A stretch of DNA of 62,195 nt from Accumulibacter sp031732795 (GTDB lineage Bacteria > Pseudomonadota > Gammaproteobacteria > Burkholderiales > Rhodocyclaceae), in assembly GCA_031732795.1 (NCBI GenBank), contig JAVMKC010000104.1, forward strand, positions 1 through 62,195, given 5' to 3'. Both the position numbers and the translations under genes were made by a program. The notes under the pieces are model-generated. The model was not told where the DNA came from and did not search any database. It was given only the letters and a program-made list of their open reading frames with translations. Below are positions 41,601 through 56,600 of the stretch, piece after piece. The stretch's first letter is position 1. Every line of letters starts with the position of its first letter.

Positions 41601-44600
41601 GCCCAACAGCGGTATCGACGCGGACCGCATCTACTTCAACCTCGCGGGACTGTCCGCGCACACCATCAAGCTGACCAGTGCGCTGCCAACGATCAGCGAC
41701 AAGGTGACCATCGACGGAACGACCGACGACAGCTACAACGCCGTGAGCGGGCAGTTGGCTATCGCGCTCGATGGCAACAGTCTGGCCACCGACGGCCTGG
41801 TACTGGCCGACGGGTCCGACGGCAGCACCATCCGCGGTCTGGTCATCGGTAACTTCACCGGCGACGGTATCGAGATTCAAGCCGGCGCCGAAGGCAACAC
41901 GATCGCCGGCAACTACATCGGATCGCTCGACGCCGCGGGGACGGCCACAGGGAGCGGCATGGGCGGCGCCGGCATTCACGTCCAGAGTCGCAACAACCTG
42001 ATCGGCGGCACCACGGCGGCCGACCGCAACGTGATTGCCGGCAATACCGGCTACGGCATCTGGCTGGCCGATGCGGCCAACACCGTGCGCGGCAACTATG
42101 TCGGCCTGGCGGCCGATGGCCTCACCGCTCTCGGCAACAGCAGTCACGGCATCGCCATTTCGGCGAGCAACAGCGTAATCGGCGGCTCCTCCGCTTACGG
42201 AAACGTGATTTCCGCCAACGCCGGGCACGGCATCGCCATCCTCGGCGGCAACAGCAACACGGTGGCCGGCAACATCGTCGGTCTGGACGCCACCGGCACG
42301 GTGAAGCGCGGCAATACCGGTGACGGGGTGAGCATTCGCGCGGGCTCGCACGACAATCTGATCGGTGGATCCACTCCCGAAGCGCGCAACATTCTTTCCG
42401 GCAACGAGCGCGGCGTGTTGATCATCGACGCCAGCATCGACAATACCGTTGCCGGCAACTACATCGGTGTGGACATCAGCGGCGAACTGGCCTTGGGCAA
42501 CAACTTGGCCGGCATCGAAATCAGCGGTTCGACCAACAACACCATCGGCGGGCCGACCGCCGCCTGGCGCAACGTCATCTCGGGCAACGCCAATTACGGC
42601 GTCAAGATCGTCTCCGGCGCCGACGGCACCGTGGTCCGCAACAACTACATCGGCACCGACGACGACGGCCTGCAGGCCGTGGCCAATACCGACAAGGGCA
42701 TTCAGATAATGGGCTCGGCCGGCGTGGTCATCGGCGGCGTCGGTCGCGGCAACCTGATCTCCGGCAATAGCAGCGAGGGGATTTCGCTCAACTTCGGCAC
42801 CACTGGCGCCATCGTGCAAGGCAACCTGATCGGCACCGACGCCACCGGGGCGGCAGCGCTGGCCAACGGCGGCGGCATTCTGATCGGCAACGCCTCGCAC
42901 GACAACACCATTGGCGGCACCGCGGCCGGCGCCGGCAACACGATCAGCGGCAATATCGGCGTGGCCATCTGGGTCGACAGCTCGAACGGCACGCTCATCC
43001 AGGGCAACCGCTTCGGCACCACCGCCGACGGCAGCGCCGTGCTGGCCAACGGCAGTTCCCACATCATGCTCTACGCGGCGGGCAGCAGTGTGATCGGCGG
43101 CGCGACAGCCGAGGCCGGCAACCTGTTTGCCGGCAGCCCGGGTGCGGCGATCTGGTTGGCGGATGCCGGCGCGACAGGCAACGAGATCACAGGCAATACC
43201 ATCGGCACCGACGCGAGCCTGACGCAGAACTGGGGCAACGCCATCGGCGTGCGCTTCACGGGTCCGGCGCACGACAACATGGTGCGCAACAATGTCATTG
43301 CCCACAGCGCCTACAACGCGATTCTTACGAACCCGGACACAGGCAGCGGCAATGCCTTCCTCGGCAACCGCATTTACGGCAGCGGCGAGATCGGTATCGA
43401 TCTGGACGCGGAAGGCGTCACGCTCAACGATCCCGCGATCAATCTGGATGGTGACAGCGGCGCCAACGACCTGCAGAATTTCCCGGTGCTGTACACCGCC
43501 GCAACCACCGGCAGCACGCTGGCGGTGAAGGGCGCAATCGATTCGACGGCAAATACCACCTTCCGGCTGGAATTCTTCAACAACCCGCTGGGCAGCGAAG
43601 ACGCCACCGGTTACGGCGAAGGCAAAATCTTTCTTTTCGCCGTCGACGTGACCACCGATGCCAGCGGACACGCCGATTTCGACCTTGCCCCACAAGCGGC
43701 GACGGTCGCGGTGGGCGACCGGATCAGCGCCACCGCCACGGTCAATCTGGGCAGCGGTGTTTACGGCAGCACCTCGGAATTTTCGATGAATCTGCCGGCG
43801 ACCTCGTCGAACACGGCGCCGGTGATCACCGTGCCCGGCGCGCAGTCGGTCGATGAGGACGCCGCGCTGACTCTGTCGGGAATTTCCGTCGCCGATGCCG
43901 ATGGCAACCTGAGCGGCGTGCAACTGACCGTCGGCAACGGCACCCTCACGGTCGACCTGGCTGGTGGCGCGAGCATCGCCGCGGGCACCAACGGCAGCGC
44001 CACGCTGACCCTGGCCGGCACGCAGGCGCAGATCAACACCGCGCTGGGCACGCTGCGCTACCAGGGCAACGCCAACTACTCCGGCGGCGACACATTGACG
44101 GTCATCGCCACCGACAGCAATGCGGCCAGCGACACGGACACGGTGGCGCTCACCGTCAATCCGGTCAACGACGCGCCGGTCCGGACCGCCGGCACAGTCG
44201 CCAATCTGACGGTACTGGAGGACTCCGGCTTCACTTCGCTGGGATTCGGGAGTGTCGCCTACAGCCCCGGCGGCGGCGCGGACGAGAGCGGACAGACGCT
44301 GACCTACTCGGTCACGGCTCTTCCGAGCGGCCTGGGCAAGGTGTATCTGGCCGATGGCACCACGCTGGTGGATACCACGAGTTCCTACACCTTGTCCGAC
44401 ATCCGCGGCATGCAGTTCAAACCCTCAACCGACGCCACCGGCATCTCGGCGTTTCAATACAACGTCACGGACTCCGGTGGTACGGCCAATGGCGGATCGA
44501 ACGGCATCAGCGAGTTCGTCTGGATCACCGTCACCGCGGTCAACGATGCGCCGGTCGTCGCCACCACCGGGACGACGCTGGTCTACACCGAAAATGCTTC

Positions 44601-47600
44601 GGCGACGATCATCGATCCGTCACTGACCCTGACCGATGTCGATAGCGCGAACCTCAGCGGCGCAAGTATCACGATTTCGGCAAACTACACCGTCGGCCAG
44701 GATGCGCTCGCCTTCACCAACCAGTTGGGCATCACGGGAAGCTGGGATGCGGGAACGGGGGTCTTGACGCTTTCGGGAACGACCAGCAAAGCCAACTACC
44801 AGACGGCATTGCGGTCGATAACCTACGTCAATTCAAGCGATGCCCCGAACACCGCCACGCGAACCATCGCTTTCGTGGTCAACGATGGCGCTCTTGACAG
44901 TGCAGCCGCGACTCGCAATGTCTCGATCACCGCCGTCAACGACGCGCCGGTGCTCGCCGACACCGCGCTGTCGATCACCATCGCCGAGGACGCCGCAACC
45001 CCGTCCGGCGCCGTCGGCTCACTCATCAGCGCCTTCACCGGCGGCATCTCCGACGCCGACAGCGGCGCGCTCAAGGGCATCGCCATCACCGCCACCAACG
45101 AGACCCACGGCACCTGGTACTACAGCACCAACGGCGGCACCCACTGGAGCACCGTCGGCACCGTCAGCGTCGCGCAGTCCTTGCTCCTCGCCGACGACGG
45201 TAACACCCGCCTGTACTTCAAACCGGTCGCCGACTACAACGGCACCGCCAGCGGCGCGCTGACCCTGCGCGCCTGGGACCAGAGCAGCGGCAGCACCGGC
45301 ACCAAGGTCGACACCAGCGGCAACGGCACCACCACCCCCTACTCCAGCGCCACCGACGTGATCGACGCCACGGTGACCGCGGTCAACGACGCGCCGACGT
45401 TCAACAGCGGCAAGGTGACCACGGCAATCGGCACGGGTAATGATTCCGGCACCAGCACCCTAGTCCAGCCGGACGGCAAGGTCCTGGTCGCCGGCTACGC
45501 TCTTGTCGACAGCACTTATAATTTCGCGCTGCTCCGCTACAACACCGACGGCACGCTGGACACCAGCTTCGGCAGCGGCGGCAAGGTCACCACGGCCATC
45601 GGCGCCAGTAGCGATTCTGGCAACAGCGTCGCCATCCAGACGGACGGCAAGATTCTGGTCGCCGGGAACACCTGGAACGGCAACAGCAACGATTTCGGGC
45701 TGGTCCGCTACAACACCGACGGCAGCCTGGACACCAGCTTCGGCACCGGCGGCAAGGTCACCACGGCGGTTGGCGCGGGCGACGATTTTGCCAGCAGCGT
45801 TTACGTGCAGACGGATGGGAAAATCGTGGTGGCCGGCACCACGGTCATCAGCGGCAATTATGACTTCGCGCTGGTCCGCTACAACGCCAACGGCAGTCTG
45901 GATGCCAGCTTCGGCACCGGCGGCAAGGTGAGCACGGCGGTCGGCGCGAGTTTCGATTTTGCCATGAGTGTCACCGTCCAGTCGGACGGCAAGGTGCTGG
46001 TCGCCGGCTGGACGATGGCCGCCGGAAACAACGATGTCGCCTTAGTCCGCTACAACGCCAACGGCAGTCTGGACGCCAGCTTCGGCACCGGCGGCAAGGT
46101 CAGCACGGCCATCGGCTCGGGTACCGATATCGGCCAGAGCGTCACCGTCCAACCGGACGGCAAGATCCTGGTCGCCGGCTACACATCGAACGGCAGCAAC
46201 AACGATTTCGCCCTGCTCCGCTACAACGCCAACGGCAGTCTGGACACCGGCTTCGGCACCGGCGGCAAGGTCACCACGGCCATCGGCTCCGGTGAGGATG
46301 TGTGCAACAGCCTCACCCTGCAGTCGGACGGCAAGATCCTGCTCGTCGGCCACGCCTCGAACGGCAGCAACAACGATGTCGCGCTGGTCCGCTACAACGC
46401 CGACGGCAGTCTGGACAGCGGTTTCGGCGCCGGCGGCAAGGTCATCACGACGATCGGTGCGAGTGACGATGACGGCACCAGCGTCATCGTCCTACCCGAC
46501 GGCAGGATCGTCGTCACCGGCACCACCTGGAACGGCAACGACAATGATGTCGCGCTGCTCCGCTACCACGCCAACGGCACGCTGGACACCTCGTTCGGCG
46601 CGGTGAACACGCTTGACGGCGCGCCGGCCTACACCGAGAACGGCGCGGCGGTGGTGCTGGACGCCAATGTGGCGATCTTCGATGCCGAACTGTCGCCGAC
46701 CCAGTTCAACGGCGCCACGCTGACCTTGGCGAGGAACGGCGGCGCCAGCAGCCAGGACGTGTTCAGCGCCAGCGGCACGCTCGCCGCGCTCACGCAAGGC
46801 GGCAATCTCACCGTCGGCGGCACGACCATCGGCACCGTCACCACCAACAGCGGCGGCACCCTGCTGCTCACCTTCAACGCCAGCGCCAGCAACGCGCTGG
46901 TGAATTCAGCGATGCAGCAGATCGCCTACAGCAACACGAGCGACTCCCCGCCGGCCAGTGTGCAGATCAATTGGACTTTCAGCGACGGGAATACCGGCGC
47001 GCAAGGCAGTGGCGGTGCGCTCACCGCCACCGGCAGCACCACAGTTGCCATCATCGCAACAAACGATGCCCCGTCCTTCGGTTTGGGCGACGGCAGCCTC
47101 ACCACGGCGCCAGGCTCTGACCATGACATAGGCCGAAGCGTCACCGTTCAATCTGACGGCAAGATCCTGGTTGCCGGTTACAGCTACAACGGCAGCAATA
47201 ATGATTTCGCATTGGTGCGCTACAACACCGACGGCAGCCTCGACACCAGTTTCAGTAACGATGGCATGCTCACCACCGCTATCGGCTCGGGTGACGATAT
47301 CGGCTACAGCGTCACCGTTCAACCCAATGGCAAGATCCTGGTTGCCGGTTACAGCCACAATGGCAGCAACATGGATTTCGCGTTGGTACGCTACAACGCC
47401 GACGGCAGCCTCGACACCAGCTTCAGTAACGACGGCATGCTGACCACCGCGGTCGGCACAGGCAACGACTATGCCTACAGTGTCGTCCTGCAGCCCGATG
47501 GCAAGATCCTGGTCGCCGGCGAAGGCATTGTTGCCAACCGCGATTTCGCCCTGGTGCGCTACAACGCCGACGGCAGCCTCGACACCAGCTTCAGCGGCGA

Positions 47601-50600
47601 CGGCATGCTCACCACGGCCATCGGCCCCAGTTACGATGTCGGCTACAGCGTCGCCCTCCAGCCCGACGGCAAGATCCTGGTCGCCGGCTTCAGACTGAAC
47701 GGCGACCAGGATTTCGCGGTCGTGCGCTACAACGCCGACGGCAGTCTCGACACCAGTTTCAGTGGCGATGGCATGCTTACCACGGCGATCGGCCCAGGCT
47801 ATGACACCGCCTACAGCCTGGCTATCCAGCCCGACGGCAAGATTCTGGTCGGCGGTCAGGCCTACAACGGCGCCAACATGGATTTCGCGCTGGCGCGCTA
47901 TAACGCTGACGGCAGCCTCGATACCAGCTTCAGTAATGATGGCATGCTCCTTACGGCCATCGGGTCAAGTACTGACATCGGGTACAGCGTCACCATCCAG
48001 CCCGACGGCAAGATCCTGGTCGCCGGAGAAAGCTTCAACGGCAGCAAGCACAATTTTGCTTTGGTGCGCTACAACAGCGATGGCAGCCTGGATACCAGCT
48101 TCAGTGGAGACGGCATGCTCACCACGGCAGTCGGCGCAGGAAACGACTATGCCTACAGCGTTGCCGTCCAACTGGACGGCAAGATTCTCGTCACCGGCTC
48201 CAGCAACAACGGCACCAACGACGATTTCGCTCTGGTGCGCTACAATACCGATGGCAGTCTGGATACTCGTTTCGCGCTGACCAGCACCCTGGACAACACA
48301 CCGTCCCTCACTGAAAACGGCGCAGCCATTGTGCTGGACAACAACGTACAGATCTTCGACGCCGAACTTTCCGTCGCCAACGACTTCAACGGCGCCACGC
48401 TCACCCTGGCAAGGAACGGCGGCGCCGACGCGCAGGACGTGTTCAGCGCCAGCGGCACGCTCGCCGCGCTCACGCAAGGCGGCAATCTCACCGTCGGCGG
48501 CACGACCATCGGCACCGTCACCACCAACTCCGGCGGCACGCTGGTGCTGACCTTCAACGCCAGCGCCACCAACGCCCTGGTCAACTCGGCGATGCGGCAG
48601 ATCGCCTACAGCAATTCAAGTGACACCCCGCCGGCCAGCGCGCAGATCGACTGGACCTTCAGCGACGGCAACTCCGGCGCGCAAGGCACGGGCGGGGCGT
48701 TGAGCGCGACCGGCAGCACCGCCGTCACGATCACCGCAACGAACGACGCGCCGGTGCTGGCCGACACGGTGCTTTCGATCAACCAAACCGAAGATGATGC
48801 CGTGCCCGTTGGCGCGACAGGCACGTTGGTCAGTAGTCTGGTTGGCGGCATCAGCGACGCCGACGGCGGCGCCCTGAAGGGCATCGCCGTCACCGCCGCG
48901 GTGCAGACCAACGGCACCTGGTACTACACCACCACCGGCGGCAGCTTCTGGTACGCGCTCGGCACACCCGACGCCACCTCGTCGCGGCTGCTTGCCGCCG
49001 ACGCCGACACCCGGCTGTACTTCAAGCCCGCCGCCAACGTCAATGGCACGCAAAGCGGAGTGCTGACGTTGCGCGCCTGGGACCGCACCACCGGCAGCAA
49101 TGGCAGCACCGCCGATACCAGCAGCAACGGCGGCAGCACCGCCTTCTCCAGCGCCAGCGATACGGTCGATGTCAACATCGCCAGCGTCAATGATGCGCCT
49201 GCCTATGGGGTCGGCACCGGCATCGTCACCACCGCGCTATCCTCCGGCAACGACGGCGCGACGGCCGTCGCCCTGCAAAACGACGGCAAGATCGTCACCG
49301 TGGGCTACGTCGGCAGCGGCGGCGGCAACAACGATTCCGTCGTGCTGCGTTACAACACCAATGGATCGCTCGATCTGAGCTTCAGCAATGACGGAAGACT
49401 GATCACCGCCCTCTCCGCCACCGACGACTACGCCACCGCGGTCGCGATTCAGGCCGACGGCAAGATCCTCGTCGCCGGTTGCGCCCAGATCGGCGGCCAC
49501 TACGACTTCACACTGACGCGCTACAACACCGACGGCACACTCGACCTGACCTTTGGCGGCGGCAACGGCTTCGTCACCACCAATTTTGGCGGCGCCGACG
49601 ATAAAGCCAGTGCCATGCGCATCCAAGACGACGGCAAGATCGTCGTCGTGGGAACGGCCACCATCGGCGGCAGGACCGTCTTCGGTCTGGTGCGCTACAA
49701 CGCCGATGGTTCGCTGGACAACACGTTCAGCGGCGACGGCAAGCAGACCACCACCTTCGGCACAGGCGACGAGAAGGCCTACGGCGTCACCCTGCAAACA
49801 GACGGCAAGATCGTCGTCACCGGCAGCTCCACCACCAGCGGTTCCGATTACGTCATCGCCGTATCGCGCTACAACACCGATGGTTCGCTCGACACCAGCT
49901 TTAGCGGCGACGGCAAGCTGCTCGCATGGGTCTGGGGTACGCGCGAAGCCGGCAAAGACGTGGCGGTGCAGGCGGACGGAAAAATCGTGGTCGTCTCCGT
50001 CGGCTGGGTCGGCGCCGGCAACGCCATGGTTGTCCTGCGCTTCAACACCAACGGCACGCTCGACACCAGCTTCAACGGCAGCGGCACGCGGATCGGCACG
50101 TTGAGCTCCACCGAGGACGGTGGTGTCAGTGTGGCGATCCAGCCCGACGGCAAGATTCTCGTCGGCGACTACAGCACCAATGTCAGCGGCAAGCGAACCT
50201 TCGCGATCCTGCGTTACAACACCGATAGCACGCTCGATACCAGCTTCAGCGGCACCGGCGGAGTCAAGACGACCATCGGCAACGGTGACAGCCTGCCGTC
50301 GCGCATGGCGTTGCAGCCCGACGGCCGCATCGTGCTGGTCGGCTACACCACCGACAACTCGGGTTACCAAGATGTCGCAATGGTGCGCTACAACAGCAAC
50401 GGCACGCTAGACACCAGTTTCGCCTCCAGTACCCTGGACGAGGCGCCAAGCTATACCGAAAGCGGCGGCGCGGTGGTGCTGGACAGTAACGTCCAGATCT
50501 ACGATGTCGAACTCACCGCCGCCAACAACTTCAACGGCGCCACGCTGACCCTCGCGCGCAACGGCGGCGCCAACGCGCAGGACGTGTTCAGCGCCAGCGG

Positions 50601-53600
50601 CACGCTCGCCGCGTTGACCCAGGGCGGCAATCTCACCGTCGGCGGAACGACCATCGGCACGGTGACTACCAACAGTGGCGGCACGTTGCTGCTGACTTTC
50701 AACGCCAGCGCCACCAACACCCTGGTCAACTCGGCGATGCAACAGATCGCCTATAGCAACAGCAGCGACACGCCGCCGGCCAGCGCGCAGATCGACTGGA
50801 CCTTCGCCGACGGCAACTCCGGCGCGCAAGGCACGGGCGGCGCGCTCAGCGCCAGCGGCAGCACCACGATGACGATCACCGCCACCAACGACCAGCCCGT
50901 CTTCACCAGCCTGGACGGCGCACCGACCTACACCGAAAACGGTAGCGCCGTCGTACTCGACAACAACGTCACCCTCAGTGATGCCGAACTCACCGCCGCC
51001 AACAACTTCAGCGGCGCCACGCTGACGCTGGCCAGGAACGGCGGTGCCAACAGCCAGGACGTCTTCTCCGCCAGCGGCACGCTTGCCGCGCTGACGCAAG
51101 GCGGCAACCTGACGGTCGGCGGCACAACCATCGGCACCGTCACCACCAACGACGCCGGAACGCTGCTGCTCACCTTCAACGCCAGCGCCACCAACGCCCT
51201 GGTCAACTCGGCGATGCGGCAGATCGCCTACAGCAACAGCAGCGATACGCCACCGGCCAGCGCGCAAATCGACTGGACCTTCAGCGACGGCAACTCCGGC
51301 GCGCAAGGCACGGGCGGCGCGCTGAGCGCCACCGGCAGCACCACCGTCGCCATCACCGCAGCCAACGATACGCCGGTGGTCACCAGTGCTTCCCTGACGG
51401 TGATCGAGGGACAGACCGTCACTCTGAGCGGTGCCGATTTCGCCGTCACCGACCCGGACAGCGCCAGCCTCATCTATACCATCAGCAGCCTCAACGGCGG
51501 CACCTTCCAGCTCTCCAGTGCCGCCGGCACGCCGATCACCAGCTTCACCAGCGCGCAACTCTCCGCCGGTCTGGTGCAGTTCGTCGACGACGGCAACGAA
51601 GTCGCGCCGAGTTTCAGCGTCACGGTCAACGACGGCGCGGCCGACTCGAACACCCTGGCGGCGACGGTCAATTACACGGCGGTGAACGACGCGCCGAACT
51701 TCGCCAGCGGCACCGGCAAAGTCGTCACGGCGATCGGCGCGAGCAACGATTACGGCTACCGCGTCGTCGTGCAGAGTGACGGCAAGGCCGTGGTGGCCGG
51801 GTGGACCTGGAACGGGGTCAACGATGACCTCGCGCTGGTGCGCTACAACACCGACGGCAGTGTTGACACCAGCTTTGGCAACGGTGGTGTGGTGACCACG
51901 TCGATCGGCGCCGGTCTGGACCGCGGGCACAGCCTCAGTGTCATGGCCGATGACCGGTTGGTGATCGCGGGAACCACGTTCAACGGCAGCAACAACGACA
52001 TCGCCGTCGTACGTTACCTCGCCAATGGCAGTCTCGACACCAGCTTCGGGACAGGCGGGAAAGTCACCACGGCAATCGGCACCGGCAATGATAATGGCTG
52101 GAGTGTGTGCGTGCAGGCTGACAACAAGGTCGTCGTGGCCGGCAACAGCCGTGTCGGCAGCAGCTATGACTTCGCCCTGGTCCGCTACAACAGCAACGGC
52201 AGCCTGGACACCAGCTTTGGCACGGGCGGCAAGGTCACCACGGCGATCGGCGCCGGCGATGACTACGGCTGGAGCGTGCGTGTGCAGGCGGACGGCAAGC
52301 TGGTATTGGCCGGGCAGACCTGGAATGGCACGAGTGACGATTTCGCCGTCGTCCGCTACAACAGCAACGGCAGCCTGGATACCAACTTCGGCACGGGCGG
52401 GAAGGTCACCACGTTGATCGGCCTTCAAGAATTCGCCTATGCGATGCTGGTACAGGCGGACGGCAAGCTGGTCCTGGCGGGACACAGCGATGCCGATTTC
52501 GCGATGGTGCGCTACAACAGCGATGGCAGCCTGGATACGAGCTTCGGGAGTAGCGGAAAAGTCACCACCGCCATCGGCACCGGCAATGACTATGCTTTTG
52601 CGATCACTGCGCAGGCGGACGGCAAACTGGTGCTGGTCGGGCGCAGTTCGAATGGTGTCAACGACGATTTCGCAATGGTGCGCTACAACGGCGACGGCAG
52701 CCTGGATACGAGCTTCGGGAGTAGCGGAAAAGTCACCACCGCCATCGGCACCGGCAATGAGCAGGCATCGAGTGTGTGCATGCAGGCCGACGGCAGGATT
52801 CTGGCCGCCGGATACAGTCTGAACAGCGGTGGCAACTACGATTTCGCCCTGGTGCGCTACAACAGCGACGGCACGCTGGATGCCGACTTCAACGTCGCCA
52901 GCAATACCCTGGGCAACCCCAGCGCTTACACCGAGAACAACGCTCCAGTCGTTCTGGCGGTCGGCGCCAGAATTTTGGATGCCGACCTCGACGCGCGAAA
53001 CGGCGGTCTGGGCGACTACGGCGGCGCCACGCTGACGCTAGTACGCAACGGTGGCGCCAACAGCCAGGACGTCTTCGGCTTCAACGCCAGCAACGGCCTG
53101 AGCCTGTCCGGCGGGCAAATTCTCAAGAACGGCGTGTCGATCGCCAGCTTCGACACCACCGGCACCGCCGGTCAACTGCTCGTCACCTTCACCAATGCCA
53201 ACGGCCAGACACCGACCAGCGCCGACGTGGGCCATCTGCTGCGCCAGATCACTTACCGCAATACCAGTGATGCCCCACCGGCTTCCGTACAGATCGACTG
53301 GACCTTCAACGATGGCAACAGCGGCAGCCAGGGCACGGGCGGCGCGCTGGCCACCACCTGCGGCGTCACCGTGATCATCACCGCGCTCAACGACGCGCCG
53401 GTGCTGGCCGATACGGCCTTGACCCTGGCGGTAACAGAAGACGCCGCCACACCCTCCGGCGCGGTCGGCTCGCTCATCAGTGCTTTCACCAGCGGCATCT
53501 CCGACGCCGACAGCGGCGCAGTCAAAGGCATCGCCATCACTGCCACCGACGAAACCAACGGCACCTGGTACTACAGCATCAACGGCGGCGTCAACTGGAC

Positions 53601-56600
53601 GCTGGTCGGCACGGTCAGCGACGCCAGCGCGCTGCTGCTGGCCGACAACGCCAGCACGCGACTGTACTATCAGCCGAAGGCAAACGTCGCGGGCACGCAA
53701 TCCGCTACCCTGACGCTGCGCGCCTGGGACCAGAGCAGCGGCAGCGCCGGCACGCAGGTCAGCACCGCCGACAACGGCGGCACGACCGCCTTCTCGTCCG
53801 CCACCGACACCATCAGCGTCGCGGTGAACCCGATCAACGACGCGCCTGCCTTCGCCACCGGCAGCGGCATCGTCATCACCAGCGTCAGCCCCGGTTATGA
53901 CGACGGTTATGGGATCGCACTGCAAGCCGATGGCAAGATCGTGGCAGTAGGTGACAGCTACAACGGCAGCAGCTTCGAGTTCGCCGTGGTGCGTTACAAC
54001 ACCAACGGCACGCTCGACACCAGTTTTGGCGGCGGCGACGGCGTCGTCACCACCGACATCGGCGCCGGATCTGATTATGGGCTAAGTGTCGCGCTACAAG
54101 CCGACAACAAGATCATCGTCGTGGGCGCCAGCCATAATGGCAGCAATAATGACCTTACGCTGAACCGCTACAACAGCGACGGCACGCTCGACACCAGCTT
54201 CGGCGGCGGCGACGGCATCGTCACCACCGACCTGGGCGGCAATGAACGAGGCGTCAGCCTCACTTTGCAAAGCGATGGCAAAATCGTCGTCACGGGCACA
54301 AGCGAAAACGGCGGCAATGTCGACATCGCGCTGCTACGCTACAACAGCGACGGCACGCTCGATACCAGCTTCGGCGGCGGCGACGGCATCGTCACCACCG
54401 CGGTGGGAACAGGCAATGATTACAGTGCCGACGTCACGCTGCAGGCCGACGGCAAGATCGTCGTTGCCGGAACCAGCGACAACAGTGGCAACACCGACTT
54501 TACCCTGTTGCGCTTTTACAGCGACGGCACGCTGGACACCAGCTTTGGCGGCGGCGACGGCATCGTCACCACTGATCTGGGCTCCGCCAGCGACTGGAGC
54601 GCCGGTCTCGCGCTGCAGGCCGACGGCAAGATCGTGGTGATGGGCAATAGAAATGACGACTTCGCGCTGGTACGCTACACCACCGACGGCACGCTCGATA
54701 CCAGCTTCGGCGGTGGCGACGGCATCGTCACCACCCTCGTGGGGACCGGCTCGGACTACGCCTACAACGGCACACTGCAAGCCGACGGCAAAATTCTGAT
54801 CGTCGGCTCCAGCTATGACGGCAGCAGCGATGACAACATCGCGGTCGTACGCTACAACAACGACGGCACGCTCGATACCAGCTTCGGCGGAGGAGACGGC
54901 ATCGTCACCACCGATGCGGTTCCCGGCGAGAGCTATGTCTACGGTTCCGGCATCGCCGTACAGGCCGACGGCAAGATCGCCGTGGCGGGATATGTCTCCT
55001 CCGCCATCAATTCGTACGCGTACGATTTCACCGTGGTCCGTTACAACAGCGACGGCACACTCGATCCCAGCTTCGACAGCCTGCCGACCGCCCCCCTCGA
55101 CGGCGCGCCGACCTACACCGAAGACGGCGCGCCGGTGGTGCTCGACGCCGACGTCGGTGTACTCGACACCGAACTCGACGCACTGAACGGCGGTCTGGGC
55201 GACTACAGCGGCGCCACGCTGACGCTGGCCCGAAACGGCGGCGCCAACAGCCAAGACATCTTCGGCTTCAACGCCGGCAACGGCCTGAGCCTGTCGGGCA
55301 GTCAAATTCTCAAGAGCGGCGTGTCGATCGCCAGCTTCGACATCACCGGCATCACCGGCCAACTGGTCGTCACCTTCACCAACGCCAACGGCCAGACGCC
55401 GACCAGCGCCGACGTGGACCATCTGCTCTGCCAGATCACCTACCGCAATACCAGCGACACGCCGCCGGCTTCGGCGCAGATCGACTGGACCTTCAGCGAC
55501 GGCAACAACGGCGGCCAGGGTAGCGGCGGCGCGCTCAGCGCCACCGGCTCGACCACGGTGACGATCACCGCGGTCAACGACGCGCCGCTGCTCAGCTTCG
55601 GCGAAGGCGACAAAACCTTCACCGAAGGCATGCTGGCGGTGATGATCGACGCCGCGGCCACGGTCAGCGATGCGGATACGCCCACCTTCGACGGTGGTAC
55701 GCTCACCGTCACGATCAGCGCCAATGCCAGTGCCGACGATCGGGTCGAACTGCTCAACACCGGCATGGGCGCCGGTCAGATCGGCGTCAGTGGCACCAGT
55801 GTGTACTACGGTGGCACGCTGATCGGCACGCAGGGCGGCGGCATCGGTGCGGTGCCCTTCACAGTCACCTTCAACGCCAACGCCGATGCGACCGCCGTGC
55901 GTGAAGTGATGCGCAACATCCGCTTCTGGGTGGCAGGCGAGGCGCCCTCGACCACCACCCGCACCGTCGAAGCCGTGCTGACCGATGGCAACGGCGGTAC
56001 ATCGGCCGTCGCCTCCAAGTTCATCAGCGTCGCCGCGGTTGATGACGCGCCGACTGCGGGCGGGAGTCATATCACCGGCAGCGAGAACACGACGCACGTA
56101 TTCACGTGGGCTGAATTCGCCGTGGCCGACATCGACTCGAGCATCACCAATTCAACGGCGATTCAGATCACCGCGTTGTCGGCAGACGGTGTGCTGCAAA
56201 CCTCGAACGGCTTTTCATGGGAGCCCGCCACGGTCGGACAAACCGTAACCAAGGCGACCATCGATGCCGGCGGTCTGCGCTTCGTCCCAGACACCAACGA
56301 ATGGGGCGATGACAGTTCGCCGATCGTCGGATTGGGCAACGGTCGCACGGACTATGCGGCGTTCAACTTCATTCCCGTGCAGACGATCACGATCGTAAAC
56401 CCCGATGCCGAAGCCGGCATCACCTACGTCGAGGGCACCGGTGCCATGCTCGGCGCACCGTGGACCACAACGGGCACGACGTATATGGCCCACCTCCCAT
56501 CGAGCTCGTTCCCGGCCGACCACGACCAGGTTTTCTCGCTCGGTGCCTCGTCATCGATGAGTCAGACGCTCGGTGCGACGTTCTCTTCGACCCTCGACTA

